A DNA stretch of 64,000 nt from contig NZ_CH902583.1 of NCBI RefSeq assembly GCF_000152965.1, positions 3,539,694 to 3,603,693 on the forward strand. Direction: 5' to 3'. The notes beneath the pieces are model-generated. The model did not search any database. It saw only the letters and a list, made by a program, of their open reading frames with translations, and was not told where the DNA came from. Within the stretch, counting starts at the first letter, position 1. Every line of letters begins with the position of its first letter. The stretch comes from Roseobacter sp. MED193. Its GTDB lineage: Bacteria > Pseudomonadota > Alphaproteobacteria > Rhodobacterales > Rhodobacteraceae. Made by a program: the position numbers and the translations under genes. This document shows positions 50,426 to 61,846 of the stretch, piece after piece.

Positions 50426-50455
50426 AAAGGGCGCCCTCGGGCGCCCTTTGTTGTT
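50426..50455. terminator. Bidirectional terminator between M48 and ppaC genes
   Basis: AAAGGGCGCC/GGCGCCCTTT perfect 10-bp stem with a 4-bp loop, followed by TTGTTT and, on the other strand, TCTTTGA. Confidence 0.85.
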
Positions 50456-50492
50456 TCCAAGCTGTTACTGAGGAAGTGCAGCGCGCTGCGGC

Positions 50493-51413
50493 TCAGACTT
50501 TGAGGTTGGGGATGATCTGCTTTTTGCGGCTCATGATGCCGGGCAGAACAACCGCGTCACCTTCGACACTGGCGTCAAAGCTCATTTCGGCGACGGTTTT
50601 TACCAGGTCATTGGGCACCAGCAGTGTGGCCTCTTCGTTCAGGATGTCGACAACAAAGAGCAGAACCTGATCAACGCCATCCTCGGATGCAACGGTGGTC
50701 ATGGTTTCCATCAGGCTGGCCTTGCGATCCAGAACTACGCCAGGGGCGGTGGTTTCCAGAACCGAGACGCGGAACTTGGTGCCCTCAACCGCGTATTCCT
50801 TACTGTCCATGCGCAGAAGTTCCGCGTCAGAGAAGGAGGAGACGTCGGATTTGGCAGCAAACATATCCGCAGCATAGGCGGCGATATCGATACCCAGATC
50901 TGCTGCCAGCTTTTCGGCAACGGCGCGGTCGTGATCGGTGGTGGTCGGAGAGCGGAACTCCAGCGTGTCCGACAGGATGCAGGTCAGCGCGGCGCCTTTG
51001 ACAGCTTCTGGCATCTTGGCCATGTCGTCACCGATCAGGTCATTCATGATGGTGGCGGTGCAGGCCAGCGGGCGGATGGTGATGTCGATGGGGCCTTTGG
51101 TTTCCAGGCCGCCGACCAGCTTGTGGTGGTCGATGATGGCCTGAACATCGGCGCCATTGATATTGGCGGGCAGCTCGGCAGGATTGTTGGTGTCAACAAT
51201 GACAACCGCCTGATCGTCGGCCACATCGGCGATGATCTCCGGCTTGTCCAGGTTCCAGCGCTGCAGCATGAAGGCAGCTTCGGTGTTTGGCTCACCCAGT
51301 AGTTTGGCTTCGGCAGCGACGCCTTTGATCTCATTCAGATACCAGGCCCAGATAATGGGAGAGCCGGTGGAATCGGTGTCGGGGGATTTATGGCCAAAAA
51401 CTTGGACGGTCAT
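50493..51413 (-). CDS. ppaC: Manganese-dependent (family II) inorganic pyrophosphatase
   Basis: The 306-residue DHH-family enzyme hydrolyses PPi. Metal ligands include VFGHKSPDTDS (His8, Asp12, Asp14), VDTNNPAEL (about 74) and the DHH motif IDHHKLVGG (about 95). The C-terminal DHHA2 lobe ends RKKQIIPNLKV with the SRKKQ substrate residues. Length is normal. Confidence 0.95.
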   Translation of the reverse strand: MTVQVFGHKSPDTDSTGSPIIWAWYLNEIKGVAAEAKLLGEPNTEAAFMLQRWNLDKPEIIADVADDQAVVIVDTNNPAELPANINGADVQAIIDHHKLVGGLETKGPIDITIRPLACTATIMNDLIGDDMAKMPEAVKGAALTCILSDTLEFRSPTTTDHDRAVAEKLAADLGIDIAAYAADMFAAKSDVSSFSDAELLRMDSKEYAVEGTKFRVSVLETTAPGVVLDRKASLMETMTTVASEDGVDQVLLFVVDILNEEATLLVPNDLVKTVAEMSFDASVEGDAVVLPGIMSRKKQIIPNLKV

Positions 51414-51565
51414 GATGCGATCCTATGAAGAAATGAGAGTTTGCGGGCCTTATATCAGGGAGAAATCACTTGTCACCCCACCAGAGCCGCAATGCGGCAA
51501 TGTGGTTAGCGCAGTGCTGCCGGTGGGCAGCGGGAGCCGTCGTGACCGGTGCTTTGATCTGAGCC

Positions 51566-52546
51566 TTAGAACGCGGCGCGTGTTAGGCTATAGCCTTGAT
51601 CTTTCAACAGTTTGAGAACACCGGTTTCCCCCGGCAGATGCAGAGTGCCAACAGCAACCACCAGGTTGTTGCCTGCGCTGGCTTCGATGACCGGGATCCA
51701 GGCCTTATTTCGGCGCACGAGCAGATCATCCATGGCCTTATCCCAAAGGAGCTTTGCCTCTTCTTCGACGAAGACGGCGCTTTGATAGAACCGCCGCTCA
51801 GTCATTGCCAGATAGTGCCAGGCGGTTTCCTCAAAGTAGCTGTGTGCGAGAGTGACGTATTCGTCAGTTCCCTGTCCCATCAAGCTGAGGGTGAGTTGAA
51901 TTTGGCGAACCTGTTCATCCAACGGGTCGGAATTCATGGACTGAAAGACGTCTATTGGGTCCTCCAGGGATTTCATGGCGATGTCCGCCGCTTGGGCTTG
52001 CTTTTGCAAGCGCTTGTCCAGGCCCAACTCTTTTGCGTTCGTACCTTTGAGGCAGAGCGGCAGCGACACCGAAGCGGCTAAAAACCAGGGCCGCATTTTT
52101 GCCGCCATCCAGCTGGGGATGCCATGCTTTTGCGCAAGCCCAGCCAGGACTGACCAATCCGCCGGGGGGAGACGGTCAATCAGCGTAGGGCCCTTGGTTA
52201 TGAACATGAGTTCAGGTAAACTGGCAAGGCGTGGCTTCAGGGCCTTTTCGTCGTCGGGGCTCACCTCAAGCAGAAGGTGATCTGCCGCTGCAATGACCGG
52301 TGCCAGCCTTGCTGCGACTTCCTCCATGCGGGGATCATTCAAATGCATGGTTCCAATGACATGGATCTTACGATCTCCACGCTGGGCAATCCAGTGATTG
52401 CCCTCGACAAAGGGGGCATCGGCGATCCTGGTCGTGATCCAGCTTTGATCCTCAGGTGTCAACGTTTCGCGTAGATCAGCGCCGGTGCAGGCAGCCTGGG
52501 CCCAGGCGGGCAGCAACAGGAAAACAAGTGAAATTAGTAGCCGCAT
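51566..52546 (-). CDS. TraB/GumN-family protein, copy 1
   Basis: The 326-residue protein starts with a signal peptide (MRLLISLVFLLLPAWAQAA). It has HVIGTMHLNDPR (about 60) and, at the C-terminus, VAVGTLHLPGETGVLKLLKDQG, the paired GxxH motifs of the TraB/Tiki metalloprotease fold. Periplasmic. The next gene upstream on the same strand is a paralogue. Substrate unknown. Confidence 0.85.
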   Translation of the reverse strand: MRLLISLVFLLLPAWAQAACTGADLRETLTPEDQSWITTRIADAPFVEGNHWIAQRGDRKIHVIGTMHLNDPRMEEVAARLAPVIAAADHLLLEVSPDDEKALKPRLASLPELMFITKGPTLIDRLPPADWSVLAGLAQKHGIPSWMAAKMRPWFLAASVSLPLCLKGTNAKELGLDKRLQKQAQAADIAMKSLEDPIDVFQSMNSDPLDEQVRQIQLTLSLMGQGTDEYVTLAHSYFEETAWHYLAMTERRFYQSAVFVEEEAKLLWDKAMDDLLVRRNKAWIPVIEASAGNNLVVAVGTLHLPGETGVLKLLKDQGYSLTRAAF

Positions 52547-52641
52547 GGTTTCTCCGTGAAAATCGCTGATGTGCGCTCTGATGTCGCCGTCACGTAGTGT
52601 AAGATTAGTGGGTTAGGTGGCCGGGCCGTTGCGCGATGCCG

Positions 52642-53631
52642 CTACTGGAAGGCGGCGCGCTCTAAGCGATAGCCCTGTTGTTTCAACAAATTGAGGATCC
52701 CATCGCTGCCCGGAAGATGCGCCGCCCCCACCGCGATTAAAACGCGCTGGTCCTTGATCTGTCGAATGGTTTTCATCCAAAGTCTGTTGCGCCAGCCCAG
52801 CATGTTACCGTTGAAGGCGCGATCCAACCGGGTGAGTTCTTTGGCCGAAACATTAATGTACCGACTGGCAATCCTTGGTTCCAATAGAAAGGCCTGCCAG
52901 ACGCTTTCGTCAAAATAGGCCTCAACCGCTGTGGCGTCTTCGGGGGCATCGGATAGTAGGAGGGCGACCTCATTTTCAAGCATCCGTACCTGGTCTCGCA
53001 GTGGCATCCGTGCCAGAGCAGTGAACCCTGTGCCAGCACTTTCCAGCCCGGCAACGGGGATGCGTTTGCGGATGGCGAAACGCTCGATCCGATCGTCCAG
53101 TCCGCGTCTGAGGCCAAAACCGTAGGGGCGGCAGCCGCCGGGAATCATATAGAGGCTCAAGGCCCAGGGCTGCATTTTTTGAATAGTCTCCATGTCAGCA
53201 TTCGACATTGCAGCAAAGAGCTCGAATTGCTCCCAGCCTTTCTGGGTCATGAGTTGTTGCAGCTTACGGCCACGCGGCAGCAAATACGCCTCGGGCCTCT
53301 TGCTGGCGTGATCCTTGGCTTTCTCCATTTCGCTGCGTGTTACTTCAAAATAAACCGCATCGGCCTGCGCGATGACAGGTCGCAGACGATTCATGACACG
53401 CGCCATGCGGCTATCACCACTATGCATCGTGCCAATGATATGCAGCCTTTGCTCTCCCTTACTGGCAATCCAGTGATTACCAGAAGAAAAGGGCGTTGCC
53501 GCCATCTGCCTGTCAAGCCATGCTTTTTCAGCGGCGGGCAGATGATTGCGCATATCTGCGCCACGACAGGCAGCCTGGGCCGATGCTGCGGTCACCAAAA
53601 GTGTAATGAGAATTGCTAATGCGCGGATCAT
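52642..53631 (-). CDS. TraB/GumN-family protein, copy 2
   Basis: The 329-residue protein has the same layout as its neighbour: signal peptide (ALAILITLLVTAASAQAA), an ACRGADMRNHLP start close to ACTGADLRETLT of copy 1, GTMHSGDSRM (about 66) and AVGAAHLPGSDGILNLLKQQGY at the C-terminus. The two are tandem paralogues, 95 bp apart, clearly diverged. Confidence 0.85.
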   Translation of the reverse strand: MIRALAILITLLVTAASAQAACRGADMRNHLPAAEKAWLDRQMAATPFSSGNHWIASKGEQRLHIIGTMHSGDSRMARVMNRLRPVIAQADAVYFEVTRSEMEKAKDHASKRPEAYLLPRGRKLQQLMTQKGWEQFELFAAMSNADMETIQKMQPWALSLYMIPGGCRPYGFGLRRGLDDRIERFAIRKRIPVAGLESAGTGFTALARMPLRDQVRMLENEVALLLSDAPEDATAVEAYFDESVWQAFLLEPRIASRYINVSAKELTRLDRAFNGNMLGWRNRLWMKTIRQIKDQRVLIAVGAAHLPGSDGILNLLKQQGYRLERAAFQ

Positions 53632-53785
53632 GGGACTGCTCTCGTGAGATTCGTTATTCAGGAGCTAGGAGGGTAAGCTGCGAAATAGCAAGAAGATAAC
53701 TCAGCTTTAAGGTGAGGGCGGCTAAGGTGCCACAGGGCGATCTATGGCGCTTGAAATGCTGCTGCCAACCTGCCAAGCATCGCAA

Positions 53786-54487
53786 ATGGACCGCGAAGAT
53801 CAACTATACCCCCCAGTAAAAGCTCTGCTGCAGGCGCAGGGCTATGAGGTCAAGGGGGAGGTGGGCGCTGCGGATGTGATGGCGAAACGCGGCGATGAAG
53901 ACCCTGTCATTGTGGAATTGAAGCTGCGCTTTTCGCTGTCGCTGTTTCATCAGGCAATTGCGCGTCAGTCGGTAACTGACTTGGTCTATATCGCGGTGCC
54001 CAGGCCCAAGGGCCGTCAGGCAAAGCGCATGCTCAAGGACAATACTGCCATGTGTCGCCGCCTGGGCTTGGGGTTGATCACGGTTCTGCCGGATGGCCGC
54101 TGCGAAGTACACTGCGATCCGGGCCCCTATGCGCCGCGCAAATCAAAGAAACGACAGCAAAGGCTGTTGCGAGAGTTCCAGCGCCTGCAGGGCGACCCAA
54201 ATGCCGGCGGTGCCACCCGCCATGGTATTGTCACCACCTATCGCCAGGACGCCCTGCGCTGCGCGGCGCATTTGGCCGAAGTGGGGGCCACCAAGGGCTC
54301 AGAGGTGGCCAAGGCCACCGGGGTTGGTCGCGCCACTAACCTGATGTCCACCAATCACTATGGCTGGTTTGAACGGGTCGAAAAGGGCATCTACCAATTG
54401 ACCGAAGCTGGCCGCGAGGGGCTGAAACACTGGGCCTATAGTTGGGAGCCAAAGGAGATACAGTCCGCCAAAGAGGGGCTGGATTGA
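53786..54487 (+). CDS. DUF2161 PD-(D/E)XK-like phosphodiesterase
   Basis: The 233-residue protein starts DREDQLYPPVKALLQAQGYEVKGEVGAADV and has the nuclease-fold residues Asp in GAADV (about 28) and Glu-Leu-Lys in VIVELKLRF (about 43). The C-terminal 70 residues look like a winged helix (GSEVAKATGVGRATNLM, then YGWFERVEKGIYQLTEAG). The start is uncertain: ATG 53744 would add 14 residues. Biological role unknown. It precedes the groESL control region. Confidence 0.82.
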   Translation: MDREDQLYPPVKALLQAQGYEVKGEVGAADVMAKRGDEDPVIVELKLRFSLSLFHQAIARQSVTDLVYIAVPRPKGRQAKRMLKDNTAMCRRLGLGLITVLPDGRCEVHCDPGPYAPRKSKKRQQRLLREFQRLQGDPNAGGATRHGIVTTYRQDALRCAAHLAEVGATKGSEVAKATGVGRATNLMSTNHYGWFERVEKGIYQLTEAGREGLKHWAYSWEPKEIQSAKEGLD

Positions 54488-54551
54488 CCCGACCAAGCCC
54501 CAGTGCAGGGCTGGCTTTCGTGAATTGCTAGAATTTTCTTTCCCATTTTGG

Positions 54552-54580
54552 TTGACTCACGCGCGAGTGCTGCCTAGCTA
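54552..54580 (+). promoter_or_regulatory. Promoter of groESL
   Basis: TTGACT (54552-54557), a 17-bp spacer and TAGCTA (54575-54580) directly precede the CIRCE element, so the repressor would cover the transcription start. Confidence 0.6.
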
Positions 54581-54588
54581 TTCGTCCG

Positions 54589-54615
54589 TTAGCACTCATC
54601 AGGTGTGAGTGATAA
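54589..54615 (+). promoter_or_regulatory. CIRCE element (HrcA operator)
   Basis: TTAGCACTC (54589-54597), 9 bp, GAGTGATAA (54607-54615). The consensus is TTAGCACTC-N9-GAGTGCTAA, so one base differs. A further GAGTGCT at 54566-54572 is complementary to the left arm. Confidence 0.9.
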
Positions 54616-54681
54616 CGCCCTCTGCGGGGAGCAGGGGGAGACAGAGATAACAACCTTTGAGCCTTATAAGGAGCTGCAAAG

Positions 54682-54969
54682 ATGGCATTGAAACCACTCC
54701 ACGATCGCGTGCTGGTTCGTCGTACCGAAAGCGAAGAAAAAACTGCTGGCGGTCTGATCATTCCTGAATCCGCCAAAGAAAAGCCCAGCGAAGGCCAGGT
54801 CGTCGCTACCGGCGAAGGTGCACGCAAAGACAACGGTGAGCTGATCGCAATGGCTGTTTCCGCTGGCGACACCATCCTGTTCGGCAAATGGTCCGGCACC
54901 GAAGTCACCGTCGACGGCGAAGAGCTGCTGATGATGAAAGAAAGCGACATCATGGGCATCATCGAGTAA
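54682..54969 (+). CDS. groES: Co-chaperonin GroES
   Basis: The 95-residue GroEL lid starts [27 protein letters not shown] and carries the mobile loop and the [12 protein letters not shown] region. AAGGAG lies 8 bp before the ATG. Followed after 78 bp by groEL; controlled by CIRCE. Confidence 0.97.
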   Translation: MALKPLHDRVLVRRTESEEKTAGGLIIPESAKEKPSEGQVVATGEGARKDNGELIAMAVSAGDTILFGKWSGTEVTVDGEELLMMKESDIMGIIE

Positions 54970-55044
54970 GCCACCGGGATTTCCCAACTGGCTTCTCTGA
55001 TTCCAAATATCGCTAAAAAACACAGATTTTCTCGAGGAGAATAA

Positions 55045-56700
<1,656 letters not shown>

Positions 56701-56727
56701 GCATCTGCCATCCTACCGGATGAATTT

Positions 56728-56760
56728 GGGGTCGCCTTTGGGCGGCCCCTTTTTGTTTTT
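56728..56760 (+). terminator. Rho-independent terminator after groEL
   Basis: GGGGTCGCC (56728-56736) pairs with GGCGGCCCC (56741-56749) with one wobble, then TTTTTGTTTTT. Confidence 0.92.
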
Positions 56761-56775
56761 ATCGATAAGAAGAGT

Positions 56776-56825
56776 GGCCCGCTACGCGGGCCTGCCTCCG
56801 GCGGGAATATTTTTGGAAAGGTGAA
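56776..56825 (+). repeat. Composite intergenic repeat, copy 2
   Basis: GGCCCGC-TAC-GCGGGCC and CCTCCGGCGGG hairpins precede the same 22-bp tail (56804-56825) found at 45177-45198. Here the tail runs into the leader of the GNAT gene. Confidence 0.7.
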
Positions 56826-56839
56826 TGGGAGGGCGTCAG

Positions 56840-57370
56840 ATGGTTATGGGGCCGGATTTTTCGAGAGGTGTTCGTGAAGAAGATTTTGCAGAGGTGGATG
56901 AGCTGTTGAAGGCGGCCTTCCCCACCGATGCCGAGGCGCGATTGGTGCAGCGGCTGCGGGCAGATGGCGATATGCAGTATGAGTGTTGCAAACCCTGGGA
57001 TGGAAAGATCGGTGGCTACTACGCGTTGAGCCGGATGCAGGCCCCCCAAGGCTGGGCATGTCTTGCGCCAATGGCCGTGCGGCCTGAGTGGCAGTGCGGC
57101 AGCTTGGCGGAGCAAAATCCCAATATGGAAGTCGGCGGGCCAAAGGGCGAAATCTACCGCGCGCCTTGGCGGTTCGGCAGCCGGTTGCTGCAGGAGCTGG
57201 AAGCCATCTATGAAATACCGATTGGGCGATTGCCTGCCAATGTTCCCCAAACCGTTGTCGCTCTGGGGCAGCCCTCTTTCTACGGTCGCTTCGGGTTTAG
57301 CCAGGAGCGGGCGCAGAAGCTCAAGAGTGCCTTTCCCTTAGAGCATACACTGATCCTACGGTGGCGATGA
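56840..57370 (+). CDS. GNAT-family N-acetyltransferase
   Basis: The 176-residue protein has the GNAT fold: RGVREEDFAEVDELLKAAFP (about 9-28), IGGYYALSRM (about 58), CLAPMAVRPEWQCGSL (about 77-90, core strand 4; the acetyl-CoA loop Q/RxxGxG/A is replaced by a Gly-rich insert) and FYGRFGF near the end. ATG 56840 has GGGAGGG upstream; two other ATGs lie nearby. Substrate unknown. Confidence 0.78.
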   Translation: MVMGPDFSRGVREEDFAEVDELLKAAFPTDAEARLVQRLRADGDMQYECCKPWDGKIGGYYALSRMQAPQGWACLAPMAVRPEWQCGSLAEQNPNMEVGGPKGEIYRAPWRFGSRLLQELEAIYEIPIGRLPANVPQTVVALGQPSFYGRFGFSQERAQKLKSAFPLEHTLILRWR

Positions 57371-57468
57371 TGTACCGGAGGCGGAGTTGGTTTATCCGCG
57401 TGCGTTTTCTGATCTGTAACACAAAGAATTCACTGGCCAGTTCCTGCCCTGCGCGGTAGCAGCGGCTC

Positions 57469-58323
57469 ATGCGCCTGTTTCTTCTTGTCTGCCTCACCAT
57501 GCTGGCCTTTGCCGCAAATTCCGTCCTGGGTCGTGCCGCGATTGGCGGCGGCTATATGGATGCCACCGGTTTTGGCCTGTGGCGGCTGGTGTCCGGCGCT
57601 GTGATACTAGCGCTTTTGTGCCGCATGCGCGGTTTGCAGATCTGGCGGGCTGAGCGTTTTTTGCGCCCTTCCAGCCTTTGGGGCGGTGCGGCGCTGACGC
57701 TCTACATGGCGGGGTTTACCCTAGCCTATCAGGATCTAGATGCCGGACTGGGTGCGCTGGTGCTCTTTGGTGTGGTGCAGATTTCCATGTTTCTTTGGGG
57801 GGCTGTGCGGGGCAGTCATCCCACCGTAGGGCAGGTGATTGGGGCTGTGGTGGCCTTTTCTGGGCTCGCCTATGTGATCTGGCCGCAAGAGGGCGTGGGC
57901 GTGCCGCTTGTTGCCGCGTTTCTGATGGGGCTGAGCGGGTTGGGCTGGGGGATCTACAGCCTCTTGGGGCGTGGCGCGGGGGAGCCCTTAGTGGCGACAT
58001 CGGTGAACTTTGCCTGGTCCAGCGTGATGATGCTGCCCGTGCTGATGCTGGCAGGCGGTGGCACAGTCCTGACCCCCTATGGCGCGGCGCTGGCGGTGGT
58101 TTCGGGGGCGGTCACCTCGGGACTGGGCTATGCGCTGTGGTATCAGGTACTGCCGCGGGTGGAACCGGCGCAGGCGGCCACCATACAGCTGAGCGTGCCG
58201 GTGCTGGCAATCGTAGGGGGGACGCTGTTCTTGGGCGAGCCTGTTGGGCTGCGGCTGGTTCTGGGCTCCCTCGGGGTTCTCGCGGGTATTGCGCTGGTCA
58301 TCTGGTTGCCAAGGCGCCGTTAA
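57469..58323 (+). CDS. DMT (EamA) family transporter
   Basis: The 284-residue inner-membrane protein has about ten hydrophobic helices in two EamA repeats ([22 protein letters not shown] at the start, [29 protein letters not shown] in the second repeat). Likely exports small metabolites, ligand unknown. It lies 41 bp from the lipase gene. Confidence 0.9.
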   Translation: MRLFLLVCLTMLAFAANSVLGRAAIGGGYMDATGFGLWRLVSGAVILALLCRMRGLQIWRAERFLRPSSLWGGAALTLYMAGFTLAYQDLDAGLGALVLFGVVQISMFLWGAVRGSHPTVGQVIGAVVAFSGLAYVIWPQEGVGVPLVAAFLMGLSGLGWGIYSLLGRGAGEPLVATSVNFAWSSVMMLPVLMLAGGGTVLTPYGAALAVVSGAVTSGLGYALWYQVLPRVEPAQAATIQLSVPVLAIVGGTLFLGEPVGLRLVLGSLGVLAGIALVIWLPRRR

Positions 58324-58364
58324 AAGGGGTTTTCTTAGGCTGGTTCCGCCCCTATTTGAGGCGC

Positions 58365-59177
58365 ATGAGATATATTTTCAAACCCTTGCTTTTTGTCGCC
58401 TGCGGACTGATCCCAAATCTCGCCCGGGCTGACTGCGCTGTGCTCTTGCACGGGTTGGCCCGTTCTGAGACCTCATTTGTGGTCATGGAACAGGTGCTGA
58501 AGATGCAGGGTTATCAGGTAGAGCGACCGGGGTATGACTCGACGCAGTATTCCGTGGCTGAATTGGCCGATCAGGTTTTACCCAAGGCCGTCGCCGCCTG
58601 TGGCGACGATCAGCCGATCCATTTTGTCACCCATTCCATGGGGGGAATATTGCTGCGCCAGTATCTGAAGGATCCGTCGCATCGCCCTGCGCGCCTGGGG
58701 CGCACTGTTATGCTGGGCCCGCCCAACCAAGGCAGCGAAGTGGTTGATGAGCTGGGCGATTGGGCGGTTTTTGGCATGATCAACGGGCCGGCTGGGCAGA
58801 GCCTTGGCACCAGTCAAGACAGCCTGCCCAAGATGCTGCCAGCGGCGGATTTCCCATTGGGTATCATTGCAGGCAATCAATCTATCAGCCCGGTGTTCTC
58901 GGCTCTCATACCAGGCGAGGATGACGGAAAGGTCTCCGTCGATAGTACGCGCCTTGAAGGCATGAAGGACCATATGGTCTTGCCTGTCACCCATACATTC
59001 ATGATGAATGACCCATTGGTCATTGCTCAGGTGGGAAGTTTTCTGGGCCAGGGCAGGTTTGATCCGGAGATCACTTGGCTGGATGCGCTGAATGCCGCAA
59101 TTGCGGGCAGCTGTATCGGAGCGGATTGTGGCTATGGATTGAAATCTGACAACCAACAGGAGCCTGTGCATCAATGA
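58365..59177 (+). CDS. Secreted alpha/beta hydrolase (triacylglycerol lipase-like)
   Basis: The 270-residue protein has a signal peptide ([22 protein letters not shown]). The oxyanion segment [13 protein letters not shown] and the elbow HSMGGIL (Ser about 92) are lipase-like, and the catalytic Asp and His probably lie in [11 protein letters not shown] and LPVTHTFMM. The stop overlaps the phnM ATG by ATGA, so the two are coupled, without an obvious functional reason. Confidence 0.82.
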   Translation: MRYIFKPLLFVACGLIPNLARADCAVLLHGLARSETSFVVMEQVLKMQGYQVERPGYDSTQYSVAELADQVLPKAVAACGDDQPIHFVTHSMGGILLRQYLKDPSHRPARLGRTVMLGPPNQGSEVVDELGDWAVFGMINGPAGQSLGTSQDSLPKMLPAADFPLGIIAGNQSISPVFSALIPGEDDGKVSVDSTRLEGMKDHMVLPVTHTFMMNDPLVIAQVGSFLGQGRFDPEITWLDALNAAIAGSCIGADCGYGLKSDNQQEPVHQ

Positions 59178-60325
59178 CCTCGCTGAACTTGACTCTGCAG
59201 GGGGCGGATCTCCTGACACCCGAAGGGCTGCAAATCCGCGGCGAGCTTGCCTTTGGCGCTGGGGTCATTTTGGCCGAGCCACAGGGGCGGGCGGTGGATC
59301 TGTCCGGATACTTGGTTTTGCCCGGCATTATTGACCCTCATGGCGATGGATTTGAACGGCATCTTGCACCACGGCGTGGCGCGATGAAACAGATGGCCGA
59401 GGGGGTCGTCGCCGTGGAGGCTGAACTGGCGGCAAATGGCATGACAACAGCTGTGTTAGCACAGTTTTACAGCTGGGAAGGGGGCTTGCGCAGTCCAGAT
59501 TATGCCGGGCAAGTCTTTGAGGCTGTGGCGCAGGTGCGCGGGGATCTGGTAACGGATCTCGTGCCGCAACTCCGGTTTGAAACCCATATGTTGGATGACT
59601 ATGCGCGGCTGCCGAGCCTGATCTCCCAATGGGGGCTCTCCTATATCGTTTTTAATGATCACCTGCCGCATGACCGTCTGGCCCAGGGCAAAAAGCCGCC
59701 GCGTTTGACTGGCCAGGCTCTGAAGGCGGGGCGCAACCCGGATAAGCACTTTGAAATGCTACTTGAGATGCACCGCCGCAACGCAGAGGTCCCCGCAGCG
59801 CTAGAGACGCTTTGTTCGCAGCTGCGCGCCAGCGGGCTGCGGATTGGTAGCCATGACGATCAAACCGCCATTGATCGTGCCACATGGCGCGCACGCGGAG
59901 CTGAGATCAGCGAGTTTCCCGAAACTCAGGAAGCTGCAGAGGCTGCGCGGGCAGGGAGAGATCATATCATCCTGGGCGCGCCGAATGTGGTGCGGGGCGG
60001 TTCACACAAAGGCAATGCCTCGGCGTTGGATCTGATCGCTATGGGACTGTGCGATGCGCTGGCCTCAGATTATCACTACCCAAGTCCACGTAGGGCTGCC
60101 TTGATGCTGGCCCGTTCGGGTGTGTTGGATCTGACAACGGCCTGGGGGTTGGTCTCCTCTGGTCCGGCGCGGCTGTTGGGGATGAGCGATCGCGGCGATT
60201 TCACCCCTGGCAAACGCGCCGATATGGTGATCCTGGATAAGTCAAGCGAACGGGTGGCTGCAACCCTGTCAGGGGGGCGGGTGAGCTACATGTCTGGTGA
60301 GGTCGCGACCCGGTTTATGGGGTAG
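59174..60325 (+). CDS. phnM: PhnM-like alpha-D-ribose 1-methylphosphonate 5-triphosphate diphosphatase
   Basis: The 383-residue amidohydrolase-fold enzyme has [13 protein letters not shown] (metal His/Asp/Glu, about 52-64), [16 protein letters not shown] (about 225), [15 protein letters not shown] and [11 protein letters not shown] (about 295). In C-P lyase clusters it removes PPi from the ribosyl triphosphate intermediate. No other phn gene is in the window, and it is coupled to a lipase gene. Symbol by family; pathway role here uncertain. Confidence 0.82.
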   Translation: MTSLNLTLQGADLLTPEGLQIRGELAFGAGVILAEPQGRAVDLSGYLVLPGIIDPHGDGFERHLAPRRGAMKQMAEGVVAVEAELAANGMTTAVLAQFYSWEGGLRSPDYAGQVFEAVAQVRGDLVTDLVPQLRFETHMLDDYARLPSLISQWGLSYIVFNDHLPHDRLAQGKKPPRLTGQALKAGRNPDKHFEMLLEMHRRNAEVPAALETLCSQLRASGLRIGSHDDQTAIDRATWRARGAEISEFPETQEAAEAARAGRDHIILGAPNVVRGGSHKGNASALDLIAMGLCDALASDYHYPSPRRAALMLARSGVLDLTTAWGLVSSGPARLLGMSDRGDFTPGKRADMVILDKSSERVAATLSGGRVSYMSGEVATRFMG

Positions 60326-60366
60326 CGAGTGCAGGCCTGGGCGAAGAAACTGGCACAGGTTTTTAA

Positions 60367-60614
60367 TGCTTTGGCGCTCAGCTATCTGGGTGTGGCCTTA
60401 TTGGCGAATAGAGGAGGGCCAGTATCGTCTTTTGCTGCGCCTCGGAAGGCAGCCTGCAGAATGGGTCGATACAACCGTCGCGCGATATTGGTTTGAGGTT
60501 ACAATGAAGCTGCTTTTCCAAGGAATATGGCTTGCGGGATTCTTCTCTTGGGTGGTGTGCTACCTGTGGCGTGAATGGCGCAAGGCACAAGAAACCAAGG
60601 ACGCCGCTGACTGA
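60367..60614 (+). CDS. Possible small membrane protein
   Basis: An 82-residue frame with a hydrophobic stretch (LLFQGIWLAGFFSWVVCYLW, about 50-70) and a charged C-terminus. No family recognised. The ATG has no good ribosome site and an alternative frame on the same strand is also open, so it may not be a gene. Confidence 0.3.
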
Positions 60615-60666
60615 GTTCTTCCTCTAAGGGAACGCCAGTCGTTGCCTCTGCCCGCGGGCGAAATCA

Positions 60667-60697
60667 CAGCGCCTGTCCATGGGGCGGACAGGCGCTG
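60667..60697. repeat. Perfect 12-bp inverted repeat between phnM and purK
   Basis: CAGCGCCTGTCC (60667-60678) and GGACAGGCGCTG (60686-60697), 7-bp loop. Without a U-tract, it may be a terminator stem or a REP-like element. Confidence 0.7.
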
Positions 60698-60763
60698 CGC
60701 GGGCCTTGGGCCGAGCAAGGCAAGGACTGCCCAATGGGCGGGCGGGCAAAGTTAAGTGGCGCG

Positions 60764-61846
60764 TTACTTTGCCTGTGCGGGGCGCCGAATCCTGTTTACA
60801 TGGGCCATCTTGCGGCCAGGCTTGGCCTCGGCTTTGCCATAGAGATGCAGAGCACAGTCCGGCTCTTTGGCCAACTCGGGCAGGCGATCTATGTCCGCGC
60901 CGATGAGGTTTTCCATAACTATGTCCGAATGGCGCTGGCCATCGCCTAGTGGCCAGCCGGCAACCGCACGGATGTGCTGCTCAAACTGATCTACAGCGCA
61001 ACCGTTCTGGGTCCAATGGCCAGAATTATGCACGCGTGGCGCGATTTCATTTACGATCAGTCCCTGCGGTGTGACAAAAAGCTCGACCCCCAGAACGCCA
61101 ACATAGTCCAGCGCGTTCAGGACCTTGGCAGCCAAAAGTACCGCGTCCATGCGTTGGCTGGCGCTGAGGCGCGCAGGAACGGTGGTGGTATGCAGGATGC
61201 CATTACGGTGGACATTTTCACCGGGATCAAAACAGGCAACTTCACCGGTGATGCCACGGGCGGCAATAACAGAGACCTCATGGCTGAAATTGACAAAACC
61301 CTCCAGTACGGAGGGTGCACCTGCCATAGCCGCGAGGGCGTCCTCTGTCTGATCGGGCGACATGATCCGGGCCTGGCCTTTGCCGTCATAGCCAAAGCGC
61401 CGGGTTTTCAGGATCGCAGGTGTACCGATCTCTGCCAAAGCGGCCTTTAGGCTGGCGGCATCGGTGATATCGGCAAAAGGCGCGATTTTCAGATCGAGGC
61501 CTTTCAGGAAGGTCTTTTCCGTCAGGCGGTCCTGGCTGATGCGCAGGGCCTCGCGGCCGGGGCGAATGGGGCCATGGGCTTCGATGATGTCCAGGGCCGC
61601 CGTAGGGATGTTTTCAAACTCATAGGTGATCACATCGACAGAATTGGCAAAGGCCAACAGGGCCGCGCTGTCCTCATAGCCAGCGGTGGTAACCTGATCC
61701 GCCACCTGTCCTGCGGGTGGATTGGAGCCGGGTTCAAAAATATGAGTCTTGAAGCCCAGGCGAGAAGCCGCAACCGAGAGCATACGGCCCAGCTGGCCGC
61801 CGCCGAGGATACCAATCGTGGCGCCGGGTTTCAGGGCTTCAGTCAT
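60764..61846 (-). CDS. purK: N5-carboxyaminoimidazole ribonucleotide synthase
   Basis: The 360-residue ATP-grasp enzyme of purine synthesis has the N-terminal GGGQLGRML (about 15), [11 protein letters not shown] (about 149) and the ATP-grasp [13 protein letters not shown] (about 265). The start overlaps the purE stop by 8 bp, so the two are coupled. Confidence 0.95.
   Translation of the reverse strand: MTEALKPGATIGILGGGQLGRMLSVAASRLGFKTHIFEPGSNPPAGQVADQVTTAGYEDSAALLAFANSVDVITYEFENIPTAALDIIEAHGPIRPGREALRISQDRLTEKTFLKGLDLKIAPFADITDAASLKAALAEIGTPAILKTRRFGYDGKGQARIMSPDQTEDALAAMAGAPSVLEGFVNFSHEVSVIAARGITGEVACFDPGENVHRNGILHTTTVPARLSASQRMDAVLLAAKVLNALDYVGVLGVELFVTPQGLIVNEIAPRVHNSGHWTQNGCAVDQFEQHIRAVAGWPLGDGQRHSDIVMENLIGADIDRLPELAKEPDCALHLYGKAEAKPGRKMAHVNRIRRPAQAK

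Noticed and set aside
60329..60495. Alternative GTG frame after phnM
   Set aside because: Short, competes with another frame, and has no recognisable domain.
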